Positions 31,760-41,447 of a DNA stretch of 64,000 nt are shown in pieces. Source of the DNA: Danxiaibacter flavus (GTDB lineage: Bacteria > Bacteroidota > Bacteroidia > Chitinophagales > Chitinophagaceae); assembly GCF_041060425.1 (NCBI RefSeq), contig NZ_JAULBC010000008.1, positions 62,001 to 126,000 of the forward strand. Reading direction: 5' to 3'. A model generated the notes under the pieces. That model had not been told where the DNA came from, made no database searches, and saw only the letters and a program-made list of their open reading frames with translations. The stretch's first letter is position 1, and the number at the start of each line of letters is the position of its first letter. A program made the position numbers and the translations under genes.

Positions 31760-33589
31760 ATGAAGCACCTTGTAATAGTTCTTGTTGTTTCCCTTTTCAG
31801 CCTTAATGTTTTCTCCCAGCCCATCGATGCGGATTACCCCGCGAGCAGTTATACAAAGATTGAACGATCGATTCCCATGCGGGATGGCATCAAACTCTTT
31901 ACCGCTATCTATATTCCCAAAGACACAACCGCCAGTTTTCCTTTTCTCATTTGCCGCACACCCTATTCATGTGCGCCGTATGGAGAAGATAAATTCCGGA
32001 GAACACTTGGTCCTTCACCACAATTTTCCAAAGAGAAATACATCTATGTCTACCAGGACGTGCGGGGCCGCCATATGAGTGAAGGTGATTTTAAAGAAAT
32101 GACGCCGAATATCGCCAACAAGACTTCTGATAAAGATGTGGACGAAAGCAGCGACACTTATGATACGGTTGATTGGTTGCTTAAAAATATTGCACACAAT
32201 AACGGAAATGCTGGATTGTATGGCATTAGCTATCCCGGTTTTTACGCAACGGCTTCACTACCAAACGCGCATCCGGCAATAAAAGCCGTATCGCCACAGG
32301 CGCCGGTTACGGATGAATTTGAGGGAGATGACGCTTACCATCGCGGAGCTTTCTTTTTAATGGACAATTTCGGTTTCCTCAACTTTTTCGATGCTCCAAG
32401 GGAGGGGCCGAGGCAAGTAAACCCGCAAGTGGATGAAAATTTGAGTATAAAAGATGTCCAGGATTTTTATACAGAGATGGGACCGATAGCAAATGCCAAC
32501 AAAAAATACTTCCAGGGTAAAAGCAAGATCTGGGACCAGTATTTACAACATGACACGAAAGACAGCTTCTGGCAGGCACGCAATATCCGTCCTCATTTAA
32601 AAAACATAAAGCCCGCTACGTTGGTAGTCGGCGGATGGTTTGATGCGGAAGATATGTTTGGTGCGTTGAAAACATATGAAGCAATCGAGCTCCAAAATAC
32701 TCCCAACAATAATTATTTGCTGATGGGGCCGTGGACACACGGAGCCTGGGCAGGAAAAGACTGGAAAAGTTTTGCCGGCTACAGCTTTGATCAGAATGCC
32801 AATGAAAAATATCAGTCGCTGGTACTCAGTTTCTTTAATTATTACCTGAAGAATGAAGGAAAATTTGACGCGACGGATGCTACAGTTTTTATAACCGGAA
32901 GCAACGAATGGAAAAACTTTGAACAGTGGCCACCAAAACAATCGCAGGTACAAAAATGGTTCTTTAAAAAGAAGCATGGTTTGTCGGCATCAGCCGATGC
33001 TGCTGACGGATTTGATTCCTATGTTTCTGATCCGGCGAATCCTGTACCTTATATTAATGAACGATCAAGCGACAGGGTAAATGAATATATGGCGGCAGAT
33101 CAATCTTTCGCCTCAAAAAGATCCGATGTATTGTGGTTTGAAAGTGATGTGTTGAATGAAGATGTCACCATTGCCGGAGCTATTCATGCTTCTATGTTTG
33201 TATCAATGACAGGAACCGATGCTGATTTTGTGGTAAAGCTGATAGATGTGCTGCCAGATGAAAACAAAACCCAGCAATTGGTGAGAGCTGAAATACTTAG
33301 GGGAAAATTCAGGAATAGCTACGAAAAACCGGAGGCATTTGAACCGAATAAAATAACACAAACGGACCTTACCTTAAATGATGCGGCACATACGTTTAAA
33401 AAGGGGCACAAAATAATGGTGCAAATACAAAGCTCCTGGTTTCCGCTCGTTGATCGCAATCCGCAAAAATTCATGCGAATTCCTGAAGCAAAAGCCAGCG
33501 ATTTTCAGAAATCAACCATCAAATTTTATTATGGTTCAAAGTACAAATCCTCTATTTCACTGCCTGTGTTAAAATACCCGTACTTATAA
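31760..33589 (+). CDS. CocE/NonD (S15-type) hydrolase, exported
   Basis: The ATG at 31760 (MKHLVIVLVVSLFSLNVFSQP) gives a signal peptide; 11 upstream codons are repeat-derived. The mature protein of about 590 aa has an N-terminal alpha/beta hydrolase with IPMRDGIKLFTAIYIPKD, nucleophile elbow GLYGISYPGFYA, an acid in GGWFDAEDMFG, and His in MGPWTHGAWAG. A C-terminal jelly roll follows (VFITGSNEWKNFEQWPP...). This is the architecture of cocaine esterase and X-Pro dipeptidyl-peptidase-like acylases. It probably hydrolyses peptides or esters in the periplasm. Confidence 0.92.
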   Translation: MKHLVIVLVVSLFSLNVFSQPIDADYPASSYTKIERSIPMRDGIKLFTAIYIPKDTTASFPFLICRTPYSCAPYGEDKFRRTLGPSPQFSKEKYIYVYQDVRGRHMSEGDFKEMTPNIANKTSDKDVDESSDTYDTVDWLLKNIAHNNGNAGLYGISYPGFYATASLPNAHPAIKAVSPQAPVTDEFEGDDAYHRGAFFLMDNFGFLNFFDAPREGPRQVNPQVDENLSIKDVQDFYTEMGPIANANKKYFQGKSKIWDQYLQHDTKDSFWQARNIRPHLKNIKPATLVVGGWFDAEDMFGALKTYEAIELQNTPNNNYLLMGPWTHGAWAGKDWKSFAGYSFDQNANEKYQSLVLSFFNYYLKNEGKFDATDATVFITGSNEWKNFEQWPPKQSQVQKWFFKKKHGLSASADAADGFDSYVSDPANPVPYINERSSDRVNEYMAADQSFASKRSDVLWFESDVLNEDVTIAGAIHASMFVSMTGTDADFVVKLIDVLPDENKTQQLVRAEILRGKFRNSYEKPEAFEPNKITQTDLTLNDAAHTFKKGHKIMVQIQSSWFPLVDRNPQKFMRIPEAKASDFQKSTIKFYYGSKYKSSISLPVLKYPYL

Positions 33590-33656
33590 CTTATTCATTA
33601 TCAATGTTTGAAAATTAAAAATCCCTATAAATTAACATTTAAATACTATTAGTCTA

Positions 33657-33664
33657 TATATTTG
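33657..33664 (+). promoter_or_regulatory. Candidate -7 box TATATTTG
   Basis: TATATTTG fits TAnnTTTG and lies 32 bp before the TonB receptor start. The upstream 100 bp are A/T-rich, without a clear -33 box. Confidence 0.4.
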
Positions 33665-33696
33665 GTAGGAATTATAGAAATAACACTCCACCAACT

Positions 33697-36525
33697 ATGA
33701 GAAGATTTATTGTACTTCTTGCAACAGTATTGCCTTTATTCGTACTTGCCCAGCTAAATGGTAGTTTGATAATTAGCGGGAAAATAGTGAACGAACACAA
33801 CCAACCGGTACCTTCTGCCTCCGTTAGTATTAAAGGCAGTGACAAAGGTGTTGTAACCAACGCCGACGGTAGTTTTTCATTGGTAACCAACCAAAAGTTT
33901 CCTTTTCGCATTGTAGTTTCTTCGGTAGGATTCGCACCACAGGAATTGGAAGTAAAAAGCCAGGATTCCAAACTCAACATCCAGCTTGTTACCCAAACTT
34001 ACATGGTTGACGAAGTCGTAGTGACCGCCAGCAGACAGTCGGAAAAATTGTTACAGTCACCGGTGACAATTGAAAAACTGGATATTAAAGCATTAAAAGA
34101 AACACCTTCTTCATCATTTTATGATGCAATAGGAAATCTTAAGAATGTGCAGATGACCACCGCAGGTTTAACCTTCAAGGTTTTCAACACGCGCGGCTTT
34201 AATGTTCCTAACAATTTCAGGTTTATGCAAATGGTTGATGGTATAGACAACCAGGCAGCAACTTTAGGTGTGCCATTGGGAAATGCCATCGGGCCAACAG
34301 AACTGGATATTCAGAGTATTGAAATTACACCAGGTGCTTCTTCCGCTTTATATGGAATGAATGCACTGAACGGAATGAGCAACCTCATCACAAAAAATCC
34401 TTTCAAAAGCCAGGGCTTAAGCGTTTACCAAAAGGTTGCGTTTAACCACTTTGATGGTAAAGGAAGTTCTCCAAAGCCAATCTCTGAAACAGCCATCCGT
34501 TATGCTCAAGCATTTAACGACAAATTTGCCTTTAAAGTAAATTTCAGCTATTTCACAGGTACAGACTGGTATGCGGATAATCATACAGATTTTACACCCA
34601 ACCTCAACCCGTCATTCCCTGAATTAAATGGCAAGAACAATATTGCCAATGATTCATGGAACAAGTACGGCGATAATGCCAACATCGTTATCACAGATAA
34701 AAACAACAAACAATACACTGTACACAGAACCGGTTATTGGGAAAAAGATATAGTTGGCGATTATACGGTACGCAACACAAAATTTGATGCCGCCCTTCAT
34801 TATAAAATAACGCCCAAGTTGGAAGTGTCCTACGCCTATCGCGTTGGCCAGATGGATGGATTCTTTCAGCGTGGTAATCGTATAGGCCTTCGTGGTGTAG
34901 TAGTGCAAAACCATAAGATAGAATTGGTGCATCCTGATTTTACGATCCGCGCTTATATGTCTTTAGAGAATACGCACAATTCTTACAACATGAATCCGCT
35001 GGCGGATAACCTGGAGAAATCTTTCAAGCCGGATAAAAAATGGGCGGCAGATTATACAAAGGCTTTAAACAGCGCACTGTCAACAACAACTGACCTCGTA
35101 GCGGCTCATCAGGCTGCACGTGCAGCGGCGGATGCAGGGCGTTTTGTTCCGGGTACCGAAGCATTTAACGAGCAGGTACAAAAAATTAAAGCAAGGAACG
35201 ACTGGGATATTTACCCGACTTCCAGCGACCCCACTAATACTACCGGCGGTGCAAGGCTTTTGCAGATGAGCCATTTTTACCATGCAGAAGGCACCTGGAA
35301 CCTGAGAAGATATATCAAGTTTGCTGATGTACTTGTTGGTGCAGATTACCGTACTTACGAAATCATTCCTGACGGAAACAACTTTGTTGATTTCAGCAAG
35401 CCGATAGATAAACGCAACACACCGGGCGGAAACAATATATGGTATGCAAAAACAGGCGGCTTTGTGCAGGCTAGTAAAAAACTGTTTGATGCATTAAAGC
35501 TGACTGCCTCACTCCGTTATGATAAGAGTGATTATTTCAGTGGTAAATTCAATCCGCGCTTATCAGCTGTTTACACATATAAAGAGAAACACAACTTCCG
35601 TGCTTCTTTCCAAACGGGATATCGCTTCCCTTCTTTATTTGAAGCATTCTCTTTTGTAAATAACGGTGGTGTGCGCCGTGTGGGCGGTCTGCCATTTATT
35701 GAAGAAGGATTGGGCTACTTCAAAAATTCTTACCTGACTTCTTCTGCCGATGCCTTCAGCAAGGCGGTTACCGTTGACAGGAACAATGGAATGACACAGG
35801 CCGATGCCGAAGCAAAAAATGCTTCAAAATTGAAGGTTGCCAATCTGGATCCGATTCAGCCGGAGCAGATCCACGCGTTTGAGGCAGGATACAAAAGCGT
35901 TATATTGAAAAACAAAGTATTTATTGACATAGACGGATATTACAGCCAGTACAAAAGCTTTATTGGCCAGGTTGAGGCAACTGTACCAAACGTTGGTGAT
36001 GTGAACAATCCAACACCGGAAGTATTACACACAATGACCGACAAATCATTGCAGACAAGATACAGGGTTTGGACAAACAGCCGCTCTACCGTTGCCAATT
36101 ACGGAGCTGCCCTTGCCGTTACTTATAACTTCTACAAAGGTTACAGTGTAAGCGGTAACGTAAATTACAACCAACTGGCGCAGGACAAAACAAAAGACGA
36201 TGCCTTGATCCCAGGTTTTAATACACCAAAATGGTTTACCAACCTCAGCTTTGGCAACAGGGAAGTGGTTAAGAATATCGGGTTCAACATAGTTTGGCGC
36301 TGGCAGGATTCTTTCTACTGGCAGAATCTCTTCGGTAATGGTAATGTACCTGCTTATAGCACTGTTGATGCGCAGGTTAGCTTTAGGGTGCCTAAACTGT
36401 ACTCAACTATTAAAGTGGGTGGTTCCAACATTTTAAACACAGCTTACTTTCAATACGTAGGAGGTCCGGAGATACGTGGTGTTTACTACATGTCCATAAC
36501 CGTTGATGGACTGTTGGCTAAGTAA
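33697..36525 (+). CDS. TonB-dependent outer-membrane receptor
   Basis: This 942-aa protein has a signal (MRRFIVLLATVLPLFVLAQ) and an N-terminal CarboxypepD_reg-like domain (residues about 25-105, SGKIVNEHNQPVPSASVSIKGSDKGVVTNADGSFSL). The plug domain follows, with a TonB-box-like DEVVVTAS stretch (near 108), GNLKNVQMTTAGL and GPTELDIQSIEITPGASSALYGMNALNGMSNLITKNP. A 22-strand-type barrel completes it. There is no adjacent SusD, so it is a stand-alone transporter rather than a Sus pair. It ends in GLLAK rather than an aromatic, which is slightly unusual for an outer-membrane barrel. The ligand is unknown. A strong terminator follows. Confidence 0.93.
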   Translation: MRRFIVLLATVLPLFVLAQLNGSLIISGKIVNEHNQPVPSASVSIKGSDKGVVTNADGSFSLVTNQKFPFRIVVSSVGFAPQELEVKSQDSKLNIQLVTQTYMVDEVVVTASRQSEKLLQSPVTIEKLDIKALKETPSSSFYDAIGNLKNVQMTTAGLTFKVFNTRGFNVPNNFRFMQMVDGIDNQAATLGVPLGNAIGPTELDIQSIEITPGASSALYGMNALNGMSNLITKNPFKSQGLSVYQKVAFNHFDGKGSSPKPISETAIRYAQAFNDKFAFKVNFSYFTGTDWYADNHTDFTPNLNPSFPELNGKNNIANDSWNKYGDNANIVITDKNNKQYTVHRTGYWEKDIVGDYTVRNTKFDAALHYKITPKLEVSYAYRVGQMDGFFQRGNRIGLRGVVVQNHKIELVHPDFTIRAYMSLENTHNSYNMNPLADNLEKSFKPDKKWAADYTKALNSALSTTTDLVAAHQAARAAADAGRFVPGTEAFNEQVQKIKARNDWDIYPTSSDPTNTTGGARLLQMSHFYHAEGTWNLRRYIKFADVLVGADYRTYEIIPDGNNFVDFSKPIDKRNTPGGNNIWYAKTGGFVQASKKLFDALKLTASLRYDKSDYFSGKFNPRLSAVYTYKEKHNFRASFQTGYRFPSLFEAFSFVNNGGVRRVGGLPFIEEGLGYFKNSYLTSSADAFSKAVTVDRNNGMTQADAEAKNASKLKVANLDPIQPEQIHAFEAGYKSVILKNKVFIDIDGYYSQYKSFIGQVEATVPNVGDVNNPTPEVLHTMTDKSLQTRYRVWTNSRSTVANYGAALAVTYNFYKGYSVSGNVNYNQLAQDKTKDDALIPGFNTPKWFTNLSFGNREVVKNIGFNIVWRWQDSFYWQNLFGNGNVPAYSTVDAQVSFRVPKLYSTIKVGGSNILNTAYFQYVGGPEIRGVYYMSITVDGLLAK

Positions 36526-36550
36526 ACGTGTTAAAAACGGGCACTTTTAT

Positions 36551-36586
36551 GCAGGGTCTTTGTAAAAGAAGATCCTGCTTTTTTTT
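36551..36586 (+). terminator. Rho-independent terminator of the TonB receptor gene
   Basis: GCAGGGTCTT and AAGATCCTGC form a 10-bp stem with one G-T pair, followed by eight T residues. Confidence 0.85.
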
Positions 36587-37097
36587 GTACGATGTTAGGT
36601 GTACGATGTACGATGTGTCGGATGGCTGATGTCTGCTATGCCTCGCCAAGGTATGTGTCGCTTCGCCAGGGTTTATATCCCACGGACCTTTGGTTGTTGC
36701 ATTGGGCCGTGAGACACGACCCATGGCGATCAATTGCATTATTATCGAGATATAAGAATACATTTTCAACCCGAAGGAACAACATTTGTGGGTGTCACCC
36801 CTTCGGGGTTTTGCTAATGCGTATAATTCTTTCTATAGTAATGCCATCCCCTGCCCATCCGGTCAGGCGGGCTTCGGGATTTGTGTTGGGGTAAAGCTTG
36901 AAGTTTACGAACCTATATCTTTAATTATTTGAATCTAACTGTTAATGTTTTCCTGATACCTGATGCTTGACACCTTAAACCTCACGCCTTAAACCTCACG
37001 CCTCACACCTCACGCCTGAAACCTGACACCCGATCGCTGATACCTGAAACCTAACCGCCCGAATGCCTTATCTTTGAACATCATCAATTACACCTTA
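36587..37097. other. 510-bp spacer with palindromes and a heptad array
   Basis: No gene. TACGATGT repeats lie near 36590-36612. A CCCCTTCGGGG hairpin (near 36800) and a CCTGCCC...CAGGCGGG palindrome (36850-36871, same family as 47762 and the tRNA insert at 53219) follow. A long array of CCTCACG/CCTGAAA/CCTTAAA-type 7-mers fills 36951-37052 before the terC-like start. Confidence 0.65.
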
Positions 37098-38060
37098 ATG
37101 ACAGCAGATCAGATCGGATACCTCGTTTTTGGAATTGTGTTAACAGGCGCCTTGATATTTGACCTTGGTTTAATCAGCAAAAAAGATAAAAAGATTACCA
37201 TTAGAGCAGCATTGCAGCAAACCCTGTTCTGGGTGTCACTTGCATTGCTCTTCTTTGTATTTCTATGGTTTGATAAAGGGCAAACCACAGCCCTGCAGTA
37301 CATCAGTGCTTACCTGATGGAATGGAGCCTTAGTATTGATAACATTTTTGTGTTCATTCTCATTTTTACCTCTTTTGGGGTGAAAGAAAAACATGTGTCC
37401 CGTGTGCTCTTGCTCGGCATCCTCATGGCAATTTTATTCAGGGTGATCTTCATAACCATCGGCGTTGCACTGGTTGAACGTTTCGAATGGATCTTATACC
37501 TGTTTGGTGTTTTCCTGGTATATACCGGCGTCAAGATGTTTGCATCAAACAGCGACGAGGAATTTGAACCGCATGATACAAAAGTGTATAAACTGCTTAA
37601 AAGGGTATTGCCGCTGGTTCCGCATGATGGAGACGGTAAGTACATGGTACGTGAAAACGGTAAACGGTTTTACACAACCTTATTCGTTGTCATTATTCTG
37701 CTGGCTTCGATAGATATTGTTTTTGCGCTGGATTCCATTCCGGCTGTAATGGGTATTTCAAGGGACAAGCTCGTTATTTATACTTCAAACATTTTCGCTG
37801 TACTTGGCTTGCGCTCATTATTCTTCCTGCTTCGCGGTGCGGTTGATAAATTTGATTACCTGCAGCAGGGTATCGCCATTGTGCTCGTATTTATCGGTTT
37901 AAAAATGCTTGCAGAGCATTGGATCAATCAATATGTTGACAAAAGTCTCCAGGTGTTCATTTCTTTGGGCGTGATACTTGTATGTATTAGCGGATCCATA
38001 TTTTATTCCATCTTCATGAATAAAAAACAGCCGCAGAATGTAGATGATACTGTTTATTAA
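37098..38060 (+). CDS. TerC family integral membrane protein
   Basis: The start is the ATG at 37098. The protein of about 320 aa has eight or nine TM helices. Conserved TerC acidic motifs include ALIFDLGLI (helix 1), YLMEWSLSIDNIFVFILIF, VTVALVERFEWILYLFG-type helices, and VVIILLASIDIVFALDSIPAVMGISRDKLVIYTSNIFAVLGLRSLFFLL, the most characteristic TerC segment. The family is linked to tellurite resistance and, in recent work, to manganese export at the translocon. Its role here is probably metal homeostasis in membrane-protein biogenesis. Confidence 0.93.
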   Translation: MTADQIGYLVFGIVLTGALIFDLGLISKKDKKITIRAALQQTLFWVSLALLFFVFLWFDKGQTTALQYISAYLMEWSLSIDNIFVFILIFTSFGVKEKHVSRVLLLGILMAILFRVIFITIGVALVERFEWILYLFGVFLVYTGVKMFASNSDEEFEPHDTKVYKLLKRVLPLVPHDGDGKYMVRENGKRFYTTLFVVIILLASIDIVFALDSIPAVMGISRDKLVIYTSNIFAVLGLRSLFFLLRGAVDKFDYLQQGIAIVLVFIGLKMLAEHWINQYVDKSLQVFISLGVILVCISGSIFYSIFMNKKQPQNVDDTVY

Positions 38061-38076
38061 TACGAGTAAATAATTG

Positions 38077-40548
38077 TTGGAATTGTATACTTTAAGAGAA
38101 TTAGCCACCGCAATCAGCGGTGAATTACATGCAGCCAGTGAGCAGGCTGTTATTGAGCATCTGTTAACGGACAGCCGTAAAATTATTTTTCCTGCTACTT
38201 CGCTTTTTTTTGCTTTGCATTCTTCCCGAAGGGATGGTCATTCATTTATTGCCGAAGTGTATGAACGTGGTGTAAGAAATTTTGTGGTTGAAAGAAAATT
38301 CGATCATTCATCTTTTTCTGATGCCAACTTTATAGTTGTTGACAGCACATTGCATGCCTTGCAGGCGCTTGCTGCCTGGCACAGGTCCAAATTTAAGTAT
38401 CCGGTAATTGGGATAACCGGAAGCAACGGAAAGACGATTGTCAAAGAATGGCTGTATCAATTGTTATCACCCGATTTTAATATTGTTCGCAGCCCCAGAA
38501 GTTATAATTCACAAACCGGTGTTCCCTTAAGTGTGTGGAATATGAATGAAACGCACACGCTGGCCATTTTTGAAGCCGGAATTTCTTTGCGTGGTGAGAT
38601 GGAAAAGCTGGAGCATGTTATTAAACCTGATCTAGGGGTTTTTACAACAATAGGCGACGCACATAGCGAAGGGTTTATGAACATACAGGAAAAGGTGCGG
38701 GAGAAGGCGAAACTTTTTACAGATGCAAGGGAGGTTGTTTTTTGCCGCGATAAAAAAGATATAGCCATAGCGATTGATCATATTGAAACGGCGAAAAAGT
38801 TTGATTGGAGTAAAGGTGGAAATGCGAAGCTGAATGTTCAGGAAATACAAAAAAATGAACAGTCAACAAGCATAAAAATGCATTTCAAAAAGGCTGACTT
38901 TGAGGTCCTGATTCCTTTTACGGATGACGCCAGTATTGAAAATGCGATAACCTGTTGTTGTGTTTGCCTCTCGCTAAACCTTGCGCCAGCCGTAATTGCG
39001 GAAAGAATGCAATTGCTTCAGGCTGTTGATATGCGCCTGCAATTGCTGCCGGCCATCAACAACAACGCCATCATTAATGATAGTTACAGTTTTGATCTGA
39101 ATGCCTTTCAGATAGCGATAGATTTTCTGTTGCAGCAAAATCAGTATACCAGGCATTGCATCATTATTTCTGATCTTCCTGAACGGTATACAGCTGATCA
39201 TTACAAGCAATTGATCGCGATGGTCGTTTCGAAAAAGATCAGGAGACTGATCACCATCGGTCCCAAATGGAAGGCACTGCATATTATCCCTGATCAGCAG
39301 AATTTTTTGCTGGAACAATATGATCAGACCGAAGAGTTTGTCCATCAGTTCAATACCAATCATTTCCGGAATGAAGCCATTCTACTGAAAGGTGCACGTG
39401 TTTTTGAGTTTGAGAAACTGGTGCAATTGTTTGACAAGAAAGTGCATCAAACAGTAATGAGCATTAATCTTACAGCCATCGCTCACAACTTAAAAGAATA
39501 CCAGCGGGAATTAAAACCTGGCGTAAAGCTGATGGCGATGGTTAAGGCTTACGGTTATGGCAGCGGAAGTGCGGAAGTAGCCAATGTTTTGCAGTTTCAT
39601 AAAGTGGATTACCTGGCTGTAGCCTATGCTGATGAAGGGATTGATCTTCGTAAATCCGGCATCCGTATGCCCTTAATGGTACTGAATGTTGATGAGGCGG
39701 CATTTGAAGCAGTAGTGGAATACAATCTTGAACCAGAACTATATTCTTTTGAAATATTACAAAGCTTTATTGCATTTGTAAAGCACCAGGGCATTCAATC
39801 ATATCCTGTACACATTAAGCTGGATACCGGTATGCACCGGTTGGGATTTGAAGAAAAAGATGTGGATGAATTATTGGAGATCCTGAAGGAGAACAAGAAT
39901 TCAATCGTGGTAAAATCAGCCCTGAGTCACCTGGCTGCAAGTGAAGATCCGGGTGAGGATGCGTTTACCAAACATCAGATTGACACTTTTGTAAGATGCT
40001 GTGATCGTATTGCCGCGGTGTTGCCTTACACTTTCATACGGCATATTTCCAACTCAGCGGCAATATTCCGACATCATGAAGCGCAATTTGATATGGTGAG
40101 ACTGGGAATTGGTTTGTATGGTGTGGACAGCGCCGCAGAACATCAGCTTGCCCTGCAGACTGTTGCCACGTTGAAAACAACAATTGCCCAGTTAAGAATG
40201 GTGAAAGCAGGGGATACCATTGGTTATAACAGGCGAGGCAAAGTTGAGCGTGATTCTCTTATCGCCACGATACGAATTGGTTATGCAGACGGATTCAGCC
40301 GTAACCTGGGGTACGGAACAGGGAAAGTCTGGATCAATGGCCGGCTTTACCCGGTTATTGGCACCGTTTGTATGGATATGACAATGATTGATGTAACCGG
40401 AGCTGAGGATATAAAAGTTGGCGACGAGGTAGAGATTTTCGGCCCCAATCTTCCCATTCAGCAGGTATCTCAATGGAGCAAAACCATTGCTTACGAGATA
40501 CTTACGGGCATTAGCCAACGTGTGAAACGGGTGTATTTAGAAGAATAG
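38077..40548 (+). CDS. Bifunctional MurF ligase / alanine racemase
   Basis: This protein of about 823 aa has two parts. Residues 1 to about 450 are UDP-MurNAc-tripeptide:D-Ala-D-Ala ligase, with an ATP site VIGITGSNGKTIVKEW and FEAGISLRGEME. Residues about 460-824 are an alanine racemase, with the PLP lysine in LMAMVKAYGYGSGS, LDTGMHRLG, ISNSAAI, VRLGIGLYG and TIRIGYADGFSR. It makes D-alanine and joins D-Ala-D-Ala to the cell-wall precursor. The fused form is typical of Bacteroidota. No ATG lies near; it starts with TTG at 38077 (or the adjacent TTG at 38074). The ligase half looks shortened and may be impaired. Confidence 0.9.
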   Translation: MELYTLRELATAISGELHAASEQAVIEHLLTDSRKIIFPATSLFFALHSSRRDGHSFIAEVYERGVRNFVVERKFDHSSFSDANFIVVDSTLHALQALAAWHRSKFKYPVIGITGSNGKTIVKEWLYQLLSPDFNIVRSPRSYNSQTGVPLSVWNMNETHTLAIFEAGISLRGEMEKLEHVIKPDLGVFTTIGDAHSEGFMNIQEKVREKAKLFTDAREVVFCRDKKDIAIAIDHIETAKKFDWSKGGNAKLNVQEIQKNEQSTSIKMHFKKADFEVLIPFTDDASIENAITCCCVCLSLNLAPAVIAERMQLLQAVDMRLQLLPAINNNAIINDSYSFDLNAFQIAIDFLLQQNQYTRHCIIISDLPERYTADHYKQLIAMVVSKKIRRLITIGPKWKALHIIPDQQNFLLEQYDQTEEFVHQFNTNHFRNEAILLKGARVFEFEKLVQLFDKKVHQTVMSINLTAIAHNLKEYQRELKPGVKLMAMVKAYGYGSGSAEVANVLQFHKVDYLAVAYADEGIDLRKSGIRMPLMVLNVDEAAFEAVVEYNLEPELYSFEILQSFIAFVKHQGIQSYPVHIKLDTGMHRLGFEEKDVDELLEILKENKNSIVVKSALSHLAASEDPGEDAFTKHQIDTFVRCCDRIAAVLPYTFIRHISNSAAIFRHHEAQFDMVRLGIGLYGVDSAAEHQLALQTVATLKTTIAQLRMVKAGDTIGYNRRGKVERDSLIATIRIGYADGFSRNLGYGTGKVWINGRLYPVIGTVCMDMTMIDVTGAEDIKVGDEVEIFGPNLPIQQVSQWSKTIAYEILTGISQRVKRVYLEE

Positions 40549-40582
40549 AATCCTGGAAAGATCTAGTTTTAACAATCTCTAG

Positions 40583-40614
40583 TGCTGAAAGCTAAAAGCT
40601 GATAGCTGATAGCT
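40583..40614. repeat. Heptanucleotide array (GCTGATA type)
   Basis: GCTGAAA, GCTAAAA, GCTGATA, GCTGATA, GCTCGCA between murF-alr and lspA. Confidence 0.6.
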
Positions 40615-40663
40615 CGCAAAGCACTATCTTTTCCCCTTATCTTTGCCGCAAAAATTTTTTACA

Positions 40664-41317
40664 GTGAAGGGTAAACAGGTTATTCTGTTGATTGCAGCTA
40701 TTTTGGTGGCAGACCAGGCCATAAAATTGTTTATTAAAACGCATTATTATCTTGGCGAAGAGCACAAGGTGATAGGTAACTGGTTCAGGCTGCATTTTGT
40801 GGAGAATGAGGGCATGGCATGGGGCTGGAAGTTCGGCGGCGGACTTGGAAAAGTGCTGCTTACCATGTTCAGGCTGGTGGCAGTAATAGCCGGTACGTTT
40901 ATCATTCGCAATTTTATCCGTAAAGGACATTCCAGGGGATTCATTATCTGCGCTTCGCTGATCTATGCCGGTGCGCTGGGAAACCTGATAGACAGTATGT
41001 TCTACGGTCTTATTTTTAATGAAAGTGATCCTTTTTCTCAAAATCTTGCGCAGCTTTTCCCTCCGGGTGGCGGCTATGCCGGTTTCCTTCACGGAAAAGT
41101 GGTGGATATGTTTTACTTTCCGTTGATAGACACTACCCTGCCATCATGGATTCCGTTCTGGGGTGGCGAACGGTTTGAGTTTTTCCAGCCGGTATTTAAC
41201 CTGGCCGATGCTTCAATATCTGTTGGTGTGATTGTGTTGTTCCTTTTCCAGAAAAGATTAATGCCGCATCCTCCAAAAAAGGCTGAAGAATCTCAGCCGG
41301 AAACAATTGTGAAATAA
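40664..41317 (+). CDS. lspA: Lipoprotein signal peptidase (SPase II)
   Basis: This protein of about 217 aa starts at GTG 40664 (MKGKQVILLIAAILVADQAIK); upstream in-frame TTG at 40643 is less likely. The two catalytic aspartates lie in GNLIDSMFYG and FNLADASIS. It has four TM helices and the F-V-x-N-x-G-x-[AM] segment in HFVENEGMAWGW. The protein is longer than the E. coli enzyme (164 aa) because of an insert before the second Asp, as in many Bacteroidota. It removes signal peptides of lipoproteins in the inner membrane. Confidence 0.94.
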   Translation: MKGKQVILLIAAILVADQAIKLFIKTHYYLGEEHKVIGNWFRLHFVENEGMAWGWKFGGGLGKVLLTMFRLVAVIAGTFIIRNFIRKGHSRGFIICASLIYAGALGNLIDSMFYGLIFNESDPFSQNLAQLFPPGGGYAGFLHGKVVDMFYFPLIDTTLPSWIPFWGGERFEFFQPVFNLADASISVGVIVLFLFQKRLMPHPPKKAEESQPETIVK

Positions 41318-41447
41318 TTACTTTAGCTATAACTGACATTGCGTGCTAACAAAACGGTAATGAACATTTTGCCAAAGCTTTTTTACAGCCCGAAACATGA
41401 AAATAAGCAGTATGTTGACATTTTCAGATACCCTTAATAAAAAACGC

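Noticed and set aside
33697..36525. SusC/SusD polysaccharide utilisation pair
   Set aside because: No SusD-like lipoprotein follows; the downstream gene is a TerC-type membrane protein behind a strong terminator.
38074..38076. Extra TTG before the MurF-Alr start
   Set aside because: Either TTG is possible; the second is chosen only because it gives a common-looking N-terminus. The call is not certain.
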